This document shows, in pieces, positions 17,893 through 28,512 of a stretch of 64,000 bases of DNA; the first letter of the stretch is position 1, and every line of letters starts with the position of its first letter. The notes beneath the pieces are model-generated. The model had not been told where the DNA came from, did not search any database, and was given only the letters and a program-made list of their open reading frames with translations. Position numbers and translations under genes: made by a program. The DNA comes from Streptomyces sp. NBC_01276 (GTDB lineage Bacteria > Actinomycetota > Actinomycetes > Streptomycetales > Streptomycetaceae). Location: positions 5,764,501 through 5,828,500 of the forward strand of contig NZ_CP108442.1 in NCBI RefSeq assembly GCF_041435355.1, given 5' to 3'.

Positions 17893-18055
17893 CTGCGGAG
17901 GGGAGTATTCCTGCTATTTCCTGCGCGGCGTACCCGTCAATACGGACCACTGCGGTCGTGTGAACGCAGTCGGTCCCGGGGCGCCGGCCCCGCGGCCGCC
18001 GGGCCGCCCGGGTGGAAGAGACCTCCGGCAGCGATGACGCTGACCCAGTTCTGAG
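17893..18055 (+). ncRNA. yybP-ykoY (manganese) riboswitch upstream of terC
   Basis: The 5' leader of terC has the hallmarks of the yybP-ykoY class, as I remember them: GGAGGGGAGTATTCC (17897-17911), a distal strand with CCCGTCAATACGG (about 17933-17945), and the second conserved loop segment GGTGGAAGAGACCTCCGG (18011-18028), closed by CGATGACGCTGACC. A variable GC-rich hairpin (about 17970-18010) lies between. This class senses Mn2+ and in many bacteria controls TerC/MntP-type exporters. The aptamer ends about 25-30 bases before the terC ribosome site, so control could be translational or by termination. Confidence 0.8.
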
Positions 18056-18079
18056 CCATCCGCCGGAGGCGTGAATACC

Positions 18080-19069
18080 GTGGACGTTTCGTTGACCCTA
18101 TGGGTGCTGACCATCGTCGGTCTGGGCATCCTGATCGGCGCCGATTTCTTCATCGGCCGCAAACCGCACGACGTTTCCGTCAAGGAGGCGGGCATCTGGA
18201 CGGTCGTCTGGATCGTCCTGGCCGCCCTCTTCGGCCTGGGGCTGTTCCTCTTCGGCAACGGCCAGGCCTCCCAGGAGTTCTTCGCCGGCTTCATCACCGA
18301 GAAGTCCCTGAGCGTGGACAACCTCTTCGTCTTCGTCCTGATCATGGCGAAGTTCTCGGTGCCCTCCCACCTCCAGCAGCGCGTCCTGCTCGTCGGCGTA
18401 CTGATCGCCCTGGTCCTGCGCGCGGTGTTCATCGCCGCCGGCGCCGCGATCATCACCAGCTTCGCCTGGGTCTTCTACATCTTCGGCGCCTTCCTCATCT
18501 ACACCGCCTGGAAGCTGATCCAGGAGGCCCGCAAGGACGAGGAGGAAGAGGAGTTCGAGGAGAACCGCCTCCTCAAGTCGATCGAGGCCAGGTTCGGCGT
18601 CGCCGACCGCTATCACGGCACCAAGCTCTTCATCCGTGAGAACGGCAAGCGGATCCTGACCCCGCTGATGGTCGTCATGCTCGCCATCGGCACCACCGAC
18701 GTCCTCTTCGCCCTGGACTCGATCCCCGCGATCTTCGGCCTCACCCAGGACCCGTACATCGTCTTCACCGCCAACGCCTTCGCCCTGATGGGCCTGCGCC
18801 AGCTGTACTTCCTGATCGGCGGCCTGCTCAAGAAGCTGGTCCACCTCAGCTACGGCCTGTCCGTCATCCTCGGCTTCATCGGCGTCAAGCTGGTGCTGCA
18901 CGCCCTGCACGAGTCCGGGGTGCACGTCCCGCAGATCTCCATCCCGGTCTCCCTCGGCGTCATCTGCGGTGTCCTGGTGATCACCACCATCACCAGCCTG
19001 GTGGCCTCGAAGAAGCAGGCGGCGGCCGAAGCCGCCGCCGACCCGCGGACCCGGAGCGTCGACGCCTAG
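18080..19069 (+). CDS. TerC family membrane protein (probable Mn2+ exporter)
   Basis: A 329-residue integral membrane protein with about eight or nine transmembrane helices. Conserved TerC features: ADFFIGRKPHDVSVKEAG, ITEKSLSVDNLFVFVLIMAKF (acidic metal-site helix with Asp-Asn) and the matching second-half helix IGTTDVLFALDSIPAIFGLT. An acidic cytoplasmic loop (KDEEEEEFEENRL) lies mid-protein. A GTG at 18071 is only one base after the GGAGG, so I chose the in-frame GTG at 18080 with a 10-base spacing. The leader is a manganese-type riboswitch, pointing to Mn efflux or metal loading of exported enzymes. Its stop shares a CTAG with the convergent MHS transporter. Confidence 0.93.
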   Translation: MDVSLTLWVLTIVGLGILIGADFFIGRKPHDVSVKEAGIWTVVWIVLAALFGLGLFLFGNGQASQEFFAGFITEKSLSVDNLFVFVLIMAKFSVPSHLQQRVLLVGVLIALVLRAVFIAAGAAIITSFAWVFYIFGAFLIYTAWKLIQEARKDEEEEEFEENRLLKSIEARFGVADRYHGTKLFIRENGKRILTPLMVVMLAIGTTDVLFALDSIPAIFGLTQDPYIVFTANAFALMGLRQLYFLIGGLLKKLVHLSYGLSVILGFIGVKLVLHALHESGVHVPQISIPVSLGVICGVLVITTITSLVASKKQAAAEAAADPRTRSVDA

Positions 19070-20454
19070 CCCAGGCGCTCCGACGGGGCCTGGACGGGGG
19101 CGGCCGCTTCGGCCGCCCCCGTTCCCGTGTCCGCGCCCAGGCCCGGACCCGCGCCCGTGCGGAGCACCGCGGGGTTCGTCTCCGGGAGCAGCGCGAAGCA
19201 GGCCAGGCTCGCCAGGCAGACCAGCGTCAGGTACACCGCGACGCCCCAGGGCGGCCCGGAGCCCTGCGCCAGGGCCGTCGCCACGACGGGCGTCAGCGCG
19301 CCGCCCAGCACCCCGCCCAGGTTGTAGCCGACGGCCGCGCCGGTGCAGCGGATCCGCGGGGCGTACAGCTCGGGCAGGTACGCGCCCACCACCGAGAAGG
19401 CCATGATCATCCCGAACAGCGCCACCACGCAGCCCAGCGTGATCAGCAGCGGCTCCCCGGTGCGCAGCAGGGCCGTGAACGGGAACATCCACACCGCGCA
19501 GACCGCGCTGCCGGCCAGGCACAGCGGACGCCGCCCCCAGCGGTCGCCGAGCACCGCGAGCAGCGGGGTGGCCAGGCCCTGGACCAGGACGGCGGCCATC
19601 ACGCAGGCCAGCATCACGGTGCGGTCCACGCGCAGGTGCCCGGTCGCGTACGAGAGGGACCAGGTGGTGACCGCGTAGAAGACGGCGTACCCGAACGCCA
19701 TCGCCCCGCCGGTCAGCAGCAGCAGCCGCCAGTGGCCGCGCACGACCTCGGTCAGCGGGGCCTCGGCCCGCCGGCCCGTCTCGGTGAGCGCGCGGAACTC
19801 CGGGGTCTCCTCGACGGACCGCCGCAGCCACAGCCCCGCCAGTGCCAGCAGCCCCGCGCCCCAGAACGGCACCCGCCAGCCCCAGGCGCTGAACTGCGCG
19901 TCGGTCAGGGCCGCCGAGAGCGCCAGCACCAGGCCGTTGGCCAGCAGGAAGCCGACCGGCGGGCCCATCTGGGGGAAGCTCGACCACAACCCGCGCCGCC
20001 GCTCCGGGGCGTGTTCGGCGGTGAGCAGCACCGCCCCGCCCCACTCGCCGCCGAGTCCGAGCCCCTGCAGGAAGCGCAGCAGGAGCAGCAGCGCGGGCGC
20101 GGCGATGCCGATGGAGGCGTACGGGGGCACGCAGCCGACGGCCACCGTGGCGACGCCGGTGAGCAGCAGCGAGCCGAGGAGCACCGGCCGGCGGCCGTAG
20201 CGGTCGCCGACGTGGCCGAAGACGACGGAGCCGAGGGGGCGGGCGAGGAAGCCGATGCCGAAGGTGCCGAAGGCCGCGAGGGTGGCGGCCAGCGGGGAGA
20301 AGGCGGGGAAGAACAGCGGGCCGAGGACCAGGGCGGCGGCCGTGCCGTAGGCGAAGAAGTCGTAGAACTCGATGGCGGTGCCGGCGAGCGAGGCCGAGGC
20401 GATCCGCGCCATCGAGGGGGAGGAGCCGGGGGAGGGGACGGGGTGTTGTTGCAT
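19066..20454 (-). CDS. MHS-type MFS transporter (metabolite:H+ symporter)
   Basis: A 462-residue permease with twelve predicted helices. AGTAIEFYDFFAYGTAAALV at the start and GFLARPLGSVVFGHVGDRYGRRPVL (motif A in loop 2-3) are typical of the metabolite:H+ symporter subfamily (citrate, proline/betaine, shikimate type). GLGLGGEWGGAVLL is the family's helix-4/5 motif. ATG 20454 is used; no strong ribosome site precedes it, and ATG 20412 (MARIAS) is an alternative nearer the first helix. Substrate unknown. The stop codon TAG overlaps the terC stop in the palindrome CTAG. Confidence 0.88.
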   Translation of the reverse strand: MQQHPVPSPGSSPSMARIASASLAGTAIEFYDFFAYGTAAALVLGPLFFPAFSPLAATLAAFGTFGIGFLARPLGSVVFGHVGDRYGRRPVLLGSLLLTGVATVAVGCVPPYASIGIAAPALLLLLRFLQGLGLGGEWGGAVLLTAEHAPERRRGLWSSFPQMGPPVGFLLANGLVLALSAALTDAQFSAWGWRVPFWGAGLLALAGLWLRRSVEETPEFRALTETGRRAEAPLTEVVRGHWRLLLLTGGAMAFGYAVFYAVTTWSLSYATGHLRVDRTVMLACVMAAVLVQGLATPLLAVLGDRWGRRPLCLAGSAVCAVWMFPFTALLRTGEPLLITLGCVVALFGMIMAFSVVGAYLPELYAPRIRCTGAAVGYNLGGVLGGALTPVVATALAQGSGPPWGVAVYLTLVCLASLACFALLPETNPAVLRTGAGPGLGADTGTGAAEAAAPVQAPSERLG

Positions 20455-20543
20455 GGTGCAGCAACTACCCCGCCCCGCCCCTCGGGACGGGCGTTCGGTG
20501 ATCATCGACCGGAAGGAGTGCACGTCCGGCCGGTGTTGACCCG

Positions 20544-20578
20544 GGCGCCGAGCCCGGCGCCGAGCCCGGCGCCGACCC
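20544..20578. repeat. 12-base tandem repeat, about 2.9 copies
   Basis: Unit GGCGCCGAGCCC at 20544-20555 and 20556-20567 and a partial copy to 20578. Lies in the gap between the MHS transporter start and the stop of the next MBL gene. Confidence 0.85.
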
Positions 20579-20581
20579 GGA

Positions 20582-21238
20582 TCACCAGCCGCGTTCGCGC
20601 CACTCGGCCAGGTGCGGGCGCTCGGTGCCGAGCATGGTGTCGTTGCCGTGCCCCGGGTAGACCCAGGTCTCGTCCGGCAGCTGCTCGAAGAGCTTGTGCT
20701 GGACGTCGTCGATGAGGCTGGCGAAGGCCTTCGGGTCGTCGTGGGTGTTGCCGACGCCGCCCGGGAAGAGGCAGTCGCCGGTGAACACGTGCGGGTGACC
20801 GTGCGGGTCGTCGTAGATCAGCGCGATCGAGCCGGGGGTGTGGCCGACCAGGTGGCGCGCGGTCAGCTCGACCCGGCCGACCGTGATCTTGTCCCCGTCC
20901 CCGACCGGCACGTCCGTGGCGACGGGGATGCCCTCCGCGTCGAGGGCGCCCGCGTACGTCCGGGCGCCGGTGGCCTCCACGACGTCCGCGAGGGCGCCCC
21001 AGTGGTCGCCGTGCCGGTGGGTGGTGACGACGGACGCGATGCCGTCGTCGCCGATCAGGTTGATCAGCGTGTCCGCCTCGGCGGCCGCGTCGATCAGCAG
21101 CTGCTCGCCGGTGGCCCGGCAGCGCAGCAGGTACGCGTTGTTGTTCATGGGGCCCACGGCGACCTTGGAGATCATCAGGTCCGCGAGTTCGTGCACGTCG
21201 GCAGGGCCGCCGACCTTCACCGCTCCGCTGTACGTCAT
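20582..21238 (-). CDS. MBL-fold hydrolase, glyoxalase II-like
   Basis: A 218-residue metallo-beta-lactamase-fold enzyme. THRHGDHWGAL gives the HxHxDH-like zinc motif (here His-Arg-His-Gly-Asp-His), HLVGHTPGSIAL the next His, FTGDCLFPGGVG the bridging Asp, and VYPGHGND the last His. This is the compact glyoxalase II/mycothiol-thioesterase type rather than the lactonase type. It starts upstream of the DinB-type gene's stop with a 26-base gap, and both are on the minus strand, so the pair may be co-transcribed; the shared theme could be mycothiol conjugate handling (inference). Confidence 0.9.
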   Translation of the reverse strand: MTYSGAVKVGGPADVHELADLMISKVAVGPMNNNAYLLRCRATGEQLLIDAAAEADTLINLIGDDGIASVVTTHRHGDHWGALADVVEATGARTYAGALDAEGIPVATDVPVGDGDKITVGRVELTARHLVGHTPGSIALIYDDPHGHPHVFTGDCLFPGGVGNTHDDPKAFASLIDDVQHKLFEQLPDETWVYPGHGNDTMLGTERPHLAEWRERGW

Positions 21239-21264
21239 GTCGTTGATCCTAAGGGTGTGCGGTC

Positions 21265-21957
21265 CTAGAGCGGGGGGAGCTCGGGCAGGCCGTCGCCGGC
21301 CTCGACGGCGAGATGGGCGCCGCGCAGACCGCGCCCGGCGAGCCAGCCGAGCAGCTCGGCCGTGGGGCCGGAGAGGGTCACCGGGGTGCCCTCCGTGCCG
21401 CCGGTGTGCCAGACCAGGCCGGGCGCGGCCTCCAGGGTCACCGGCGGGACCTCCGGGCGGCCGGACCAGCGGTCCGCGAGGAAGGCGATCTCCCGTTCGG
21501 TGAACTCGCCGGAGAGGTCGGTGAGCTCGTAGCCGATGTTCAGGTCGACGTGGTGCAGCTCGACCTCGACCAGGCGCCGGAACGGCACGTTGGAGGCGAG
21601 GTCGGTGACGCCGTTGCGCAGCTCGACCGTGCGCGACCAGTCCTGGGCGGGCTCGGTCGTGGCCAGGAAGCGGGCGCCGGAATCACGGAGGTCCGTGAGG
21701 TGTTCTTCCAGGGGCCTGCCGGCGTCGCGCTCGATGTCCGCGTCGCGGGCGGTGCCGCTCTCGTACATGGGGCGGCCCTCGAAGACGTTCACGAGGGCGT
21801 CCGCGTTGCGTGCGAGGTGGGCCAGGACGTGGCCACGCGTCCAGCCGGGGAGGTGTGACTCCTCGGCGAGGGCGGCGTTGTCCAGTTTCGCGACCGCGTT
21901 CAGCAGCCGGTCCGTGGCTTCACGTACAGATCGCAGGTCGTGCACATGATCAGTCAT
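21265..21957 (-). CDS. Maleylpyruvate isomerase family (DinB-type) mycothiol-dependent protein
   Basis: A 230-residue protein starting ATG 21957. The N-terminal four-helix DinB/MDMPI domain has WTRGHVLAHLARNADAL with the first metal-binding His and VEVELHHVDLNIGYEL with the Glu and His pair. The C-terminal ~70 residues are the small MDMPI C-terminal domain (VTLSGPTAELLGWLAGR). Members use mycothiol as a thiol cofactor; maleylpyruvate isomerase is only one of many activities. It probably forms a unit with the downstream MBL thioesterase-like gene. Confidence 0.88.
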   Translation of the reverse strand: MTDHVHDLRSVREATDRLLNAVAKLDNAALAEESHLPGWTRGHVLAHLARNADALVNVFEGRPMYESGTARDADIERDAGRPLEEHLTDLRDSGARFLATTEPAQDWSRTVELRNGVTDLASNVPFRRLVEVELHHVDLNIGYELTDLSGEFTEREIAFLADRWSGRPEVPPVTLEAAPGLVWHTGGTEGTPVTLSGPTAELLGWLAGRGLRGAHLAVEAGDGLPELPPL

Positions 21958-22145
21958 GGAACCGAGCCTAGTGGCCCGGGGGCCCGCGCCACACGATCGG
22001 GTGAAGCGGTACCGGGAGTGCCGTAAATCGAATGTGCGTGCTATACGCTCGGAAGTCCAGACCCACTCCGTCGCAGAGGCGCCCCCCATACCCTGGATAG
22101 CCGGGGCCCGTGCCCCCGCTTCTCTCAAGAAAGGTGCGGACCGGC

Positions 22146-25148
<3,003 letters not shown>

Positions 25149-25174
25149 CAGCCGTAGCGGGCAACGGCGGAAGC

Positions 25175-25207
25175 CCGCCGTGCGGGGGCGAGCCCCCCGC
25201 ACGGCGG
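25175..25207. terminator. First of two adjacent perfect hairpins after uvrA
   Basis: Perfect 14-base arms 25175-25188 and 25194-25207 with a 5-base loop, 26 bases past the uvrA stop. Followed directly by a second hairpin. Likely acts in both directions since the next gene is convergent. Confidence 0.8.
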
Positions 25208-25244
25208 CCGGGGCCGACCCCTCCCCCGAGCGGGTCGGCCCCGG
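25208..25244. terminator. Second adjacent perfect hairpin after uvrA
   Basis: Perfect 13-base arms 25208-25220 and 25232-25244 with an 11-base loop, starting at the very next base after the first hairpin. A tandem bidirectional terminator between uvrA and the convergent NAD(P)-binding gene. Confidence 0.8.
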
Positions 25245-25302
25245 TGGCGCTGCCGGCGTACGGCCGCCCACCGGGGGATGCCGGGACGGACGGCCCGCCG
25301 GG

Positions 25303-25953
25303 TCAGGCGGCGACGCCCACGGCGTGGCACTCCGTCGACGGGTCGGTCAGGGTGCTCAGCAGGGCGTCCGCCACGTCCGCGCGGGCGATGACCTTGCCGC
25401 CGGGCACATTGGCGTCGAGGGCGCGGCGGTAGCGGCCCGTGTGCGGCCGGTCCAGCAGGCGCGGCGGCCGGACCACGGTCCACCGGAGCCCGCTCGCGCG
25501 CAGGGTGTCCTCCATGACCGCGAGGTCCGCGTACAGGTCGCGCAGGGCCCGGCGCAGCGCCGGGTAGAGCACCGCGCGCAGGAACAGGCCGTCCCCCGGG
25601 GAGTCGGGCCCGAGCGGGGCGGCGCTGACCGCCGACAGCCGGGTCACGCCCGCCCGGTCCATCGCGGAGACGACCGCCCGCAGGGCCGGCCCGGTGACCG
25701 GGCGGAGCCGTGCCTGCTTGTTGCCCGCGGCGCCCAGCGCGGAGACCACCGCGTCCCGCCCGGCCAGGACCGGGACCAGCGCGTCCTCGTCCGTCAGGTC
25801 GGCCACCACCGCCACCCGGAGCCGGTCGTGCGGCGGGACGTCCAGCCGGGCCGGGTCGCGGACGACCGCCGTCACCCCGTGGCCCGCCGCCAGGCCCTGA
25901 CGGACGACCTCGCGGCCGACGCCGCCGGTGGCTCCGAACACCGTGAGTTCCAT
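25303..25953 (-). CDS. NAD(P)H-binding (NmrA-like/atypical SDR) protein
   Basis: A 216-residue Rossmann-fold protein. The nucleotide motif TVFGATGGVGREVVRQ at residues 4-19 is the atypical-SDR GxxGxxG. No Tyr-x-x-x-Lys catalytic pair is evident, as in other NAD(P)-binding flavin reductase/NmrA-like proteins. WTVVRPPRLLDRPHTGRYR is the family's substrate-side segment. It is divergent from a TetR regulator with operator-like palindromes over the shared promoter, so it is probably repressed by that TetR and induced by a toxic small molecule (inference). Confidence 0.88.
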   Translation of the reverse strand: MELTVFGATGGVGREVVRQGLAAGHGVTAVVRDPARLDVPPHDRLRVAVVADLTDEDALVPVLAGRDAVVSALGAAGNKQARLRPVTGPALRAVVSAMDRAGVTRLSAVSAAPLGPDSPGDGLFLRAVLYPALRRALRDLYADLAVMEDTLRASGLRWTVVRPPRLLDRPHTGRYRRALDANVPGGKVIARADVADALLSTLTDPSTECHAVGVAA

Positions 25954-25978
25954 CGTGACCCCCTGGCCGAACCATGGT

Positions 25979-25998
25979 GGGTGAGTATTTACTCACCC
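25979..25998. promoter_or_regulatory. TetR-type operator O1 (9-2-9 perfect palindrome)
   Basis: GGGTGAGTA (25979-25987), TT, TACTCACCC (25990-25998): a perfect palindrome 25 bases before the NAD(P)-binding gene start and 22 before the TetR start, in the middle of the divergent promoter region. Confidence 0.8.
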
Positions 25999-26010
25999 CT
26001 GTCTCCATTA

Positions 26011-26030
26011 GAGTGAGTGAATGCTCACCC
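26011..26030. promoter_or_regulatory. TetR-type operator O2 overlapping the tetR start codon
   Basis: Read on the minus strand, 26011-26030 matches O1 at 17 of 20 positions (core GTGAG-N6-CTCAC at 26013-26028). It covers the ATG at 26021, suggesting tight autorepression. Confidence 0.7.
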
Positions 26031-26626
26031 CGAAGTCAAGCCGGCCCACCCCCGAGCGTCTCCTGGACGCGGGTGAAACCCTCATGCGCACCATCGGCCT
26101 CGCCAACACCACCACCAAGGCGATCGCCCGCGAGGCGGGCTGCTCGGAGGCCGCGCTCTACAAGCACTACGCCAACAAGGAAGAGCTGTTCGTCCGCGTC
26201 CTGATGGAGCGCACCCCCAACGCCGGTCCGCTCATGACCGCGCTCACCGCAGGGCCGGGCGAGGGGACCGTGGAGGAGGCGCTCACCGACATCGCCCGGC
26301 ACGCCGCGCTCTTCTACGCCGACGCCATGCCCCTGGCGGCCTCGCTCTTCGCCGAACCCGTCCTGCTCAGCCGCCACCGCGAGGGCGTCCGGGAGATCGG
26401 CGCGGGCCCCCACGTGGTGCTGGAAGCCCTGGAGGGGCGGCTGGTCCGGGAACGGGACGCGGGCCGGCTCCGGGACGGCGCGGACCCGCGCGCCGCCGCG
26501 GCCCTGCTGCTCGGCGCCTGCTTCCAGCGGGCCTTCTTCCTGCACTTCTCCGGGGTCGAAGCGGTCCAGCCGGTCGAGGAGTTCGCCCCCGCGATCGCCC
26601 GCACCCTGTGGGCCGCTATCGGCTGA
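26021..26626 (+). CDS. TetR-family transcriptional regulator
   Basis: A 201-residue repressor. The N-terminal DNA-binding domain is typical: RLLDAGETLMRTIGLANTT, helix-turn-helix TTKAIAREAGCSEAALYKHYANKEELF with the classic YKHY. The C-terminal ligand/dimer domain is all-helical. ATG 26021 lies inside the second operator, so the transcript is probably leaderless or nearly so. Likely controls itself and the divergent NAD(P)-binding gene. The 3' end overlaps the convergent sugar kinase by 11 bases. Confidence 0.92.
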   Translation: MLTPKSSRPTPERLLDAGETLMRTIGLANTTTKAIAREAGCSEAALYKHYANKEELFVRVLMERTPNAGPLMTALTAGPGEGTVEEALTDIARHAALFYADAMPLAASLFAEPVLLSRHREGVREIGAGPHVVLEALEGRLVRERDAGRLRDGADPRAAAALLLGACFQRAFFLHFSGVEAVQPVEEFAPAIARTLWAAIG

Positions 26627-27497
26627 GCCCCAGCTCCGCCGCGTACGGGGGCTCGGCGCCCGCCCGCGTGCAGGTCAGCGCGGCGGCCCGCGCCGCGAAG
26701 TCCAGGACGGCCGGCCAGTCCACCGGGCCGGCGGCGCCCGCGAGCCGGTGCAGCAGGGCCGCGTTGACCGTGTCCCCGGCTCCGATGGTGTCGGCGACGG
26801 TGACGGGGCGGGCCGCGGCGCCGTACTCCTCGCCCTCCGCCGTCCACACCGTCAGCCCCGCCGCGCCCCGGGTCAGCACCACCGCCGAGGGCCCGGCCGC
26901 CAGCCAGTCGCCGATCCGGCCGCCCAGCCAGGCGGCGTCCTCCTCCGACAGCTTCAGCACCGACACGTACGGCAGCCAGCCCAGGAACCGCTCCCGGTAG
27001 GCCGCCGGGTCGGCGATCAGCGCCGGGCGGATGTTGGGGTCGAGCAGGGTCAGCAGCCCGCGCCGCGACTCCCGCCGCAGCAGGGCCTCGTAGGCGCTCG
27101 CACCGGGCTCCAGCACCATCGAGCACGTCCCCAGCGCGAGGGCCCGTACGCCCGGCGGCAGCGAGGGCGGCAGGGCGAAGAGCCGGTCGGCGGTCCCCTC
27201 GGTGTAGAAGCGGTACGCGGCCGAGCCGTCCGGGCCCAGCGAGGGCACGGCCAGCGTGGTCGGCTCGGGGCCGCGCTGCACGAGCGAGAGGTCCACCCCG
27301 GCGGCCCGCAGTCCGGCGAGGAGGCCCTCGCCGAAGCCGTCCGACGACACCCGGGAGCAGAAGGCCACCCCGGCGCCGAGCCGGCCCAGGGCCAGCGCCG
27401 TGTTGTACGGCCCGCCACCGGGCCGGGGCAGCAGCGCCCCCGGCGGCTGCGCGACGGGCACCAGGTCGATCAGGGCTTCTCCACCGACGACGATCAC
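26616..27497 (-). CDS. PfkB-family carbohydrate kinase (fructokinase-like)
   Basis: A 293-residue ribokinase-fold sugar kinase starting GTG 27497. VIVVGGEALIDLVP at the N-terminus and GGGPYNTALALGRLG (pfkB signature 1) suit fructokinases; DTIGAGDTVNAALLH is signature 2 with the catalytic Asp, and VVLTRGAAGL the nucleotide-side strand. It would phosphorylate a hexose such as fructose with ATP; exact sugar not determinable. Unlike the psuK at 7.0 kb it has no glycosidase partner. It is divergent from the Rieske lipoprotein gene, with 83 bases between starts. Confidence 0.88.
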   Translation of the reverse strand: MIVVGGEALIDLVPVAQPPGALLPRPGGGPYNTALALGRLGAGVAFCSRVSSDGFGEGLLAGLRAAGVDLSLVQRGPEPTTLAVPSLGPDGSAAYRFYTEGTADRLFALPPSLPPGVRALALGTCSMVLEPGASAYEALLRRESRRGLLTLLDPNIRPALIADPAAYRERFLGWLPYVSVLKLSEEDAAWLGGRIGDWLAAGPSAVVLTRGAAGLTVWTAEGEEYGAAARPVTVADTIGAGDTVNAALLHRLAGAAGPVDWPAVLDFAARAAALTCTRAGAEPPYAAELGLSR

Positions 27498-27580
27498 GCG
27501 GGGGAAAGTACCCCATCGGGCGCCGGTATCGTCGGGTGGGCCCGGCCCCGGGCACCGCACCCTCGCGCCAGGAGAACCGC

Positions 27581-28012
27581 ATGTCCGCGTCGCAGCCCGC
27601 CGCCCGCCGTACCGTCCTCAAGGGCGCCGCAGCACTCGCCGGGGCCGTGGGCGCAGGGGCGACGCTCTCCGCCTGCTCCACCGCGACCGACAGCGGCGCG
27701 GGCAGCCCGGCCCTGCCCAAGGAGCCGGTCGAGCTGGGCCCCGTGGCCGACGTCCCCGTGGGCGGCTCGAAGCTGTTCCGGGAGCGCAAGGTGGTCGTCA
27801 GCTGCCCGGCGGAGGGCCAGTACAAGGCCTTCAGCGCCCAGTGCACGCACGCCGGCTGCGTCCTGGACAAGATCGTCGAGGGCGAGGGCAACTGCCCCTG
27901 CCACGGCAGCCGTTTCGACGTGACCACCGGCAAGGTGCTGCGCGGCCCGGCGAACGACCCGCTCCCGGCCGTCCCGGTCAAGGCGGAGAACGGCAAGCTC
28001 ATCGCCGGCTGA
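27581..28012 (+). CDS. Tat-exported Rieske [2Fe-2S] lipoprotein
   Basis: A 143-residue exported iron-sulfur protein. The N-terminus has a twin-arginine signal (ARRTVLKGAAALAG) ending in a lipobox-like LSAC, so the mature protein is probably folded with its cluster in the cytoplasm, exported by Tat, and lipid-anchored outside. The Rieske cluster motifs are CTHAGC and CPCHGS (two Cys and two His ligands). RBS AGGAGAA is ideal. Typical of stand-alone Rieske proteins in Streptomyces; electron partners unknown. The stop overlaps the convergent broken gene by 14 bases. Confidence 0.92.
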   Translation: MSASQPAARRTVLKGAAALAGAVGAGATLSACSTATDSGAGSPALPKEPVELGPVADVPVGGSKLFRERKVVVSCPAEGQYKAFSAQCTHAGCVLDKIVEGEGNCPCHGSRFDVTTGKVLRGPANDPLPAVPVKAENGKLIAG

Positions 28013-28457
28013 ACCGGCCGCGCCCCTGGGACCGCGCCGAGTCCGGGAGGGGCCGGGCGAAGGGGTCGGCCAGGGTGCGGGCGAGGAAACGGGCGTCCAG
28101 CGGGGCCAGTACGGTGCGCAGCTCGCGGGCGGCGCGGGGCGGGAGTGCCCGGCACGCGGCCTCCAGCACGGCCCGTACCCCCGCTCCCGCGAAGGGATCG
28201 CAGCACGGACAGACCCCATCCACGGCGTACATGGCCCACGGCCCGGGTGCGCGGGCGAGGGCGTGCCAACGGCGCCAGGCCTCGAAGACGGGCCCGGGCC
28301 AGGAGGGCCGGCGTTCGATCCGGGCGATCTCGGCGAGGGTCGGCCGGACAGGCCGGGGACCGCCCGCCGCCCGTGCGCCGGGCGGCCGTGTGGGGGCGCG
28401 TTCCCGCGGACCCGCGCCGGCTTCCTACGCGGCATGTGCCTTTCGGGTGTCGTTCAT
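27999..28457 (-). pseudogene. Broken gene: in-frame TAG at codon 11
   Basis: One frame runs from ATG 28457 (MNDTRKAHAA) through a TAG at 28425-28427 and on without further stops to TGA at 27999, 153 codons in all. After the TAG no ATG, GTG or TTG occurs for 64 codons, until ATG 28232, yet that stretch has sensible protein-like composition (LAEIARIERRPSWPGPVFEA, then WRRWHALARAPGPWAMYAVDG). The part from 28232 (77 residues, with CPCC) could still be made as a short protein. I do not recognise a function. Either a nonsense mutation, a sequencing error at one base, or a genuine short gene starting at 28232; I favour a recent nonsense change. Confidence 0.5.
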
Positions 28458-28512
28458 GGCGACATGGTGCCCCGGAACCGGCCGCGGGGCCTCCCGTTTC
28501 CGGGGTCGGCGC

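Noticed and set aside
27494..28435. A 313-residue Pro/Arg-rich frame on the minus strand
   Set aside because: Antisense to the Rieske gene and out of frame with the broken gene; low complexity only.
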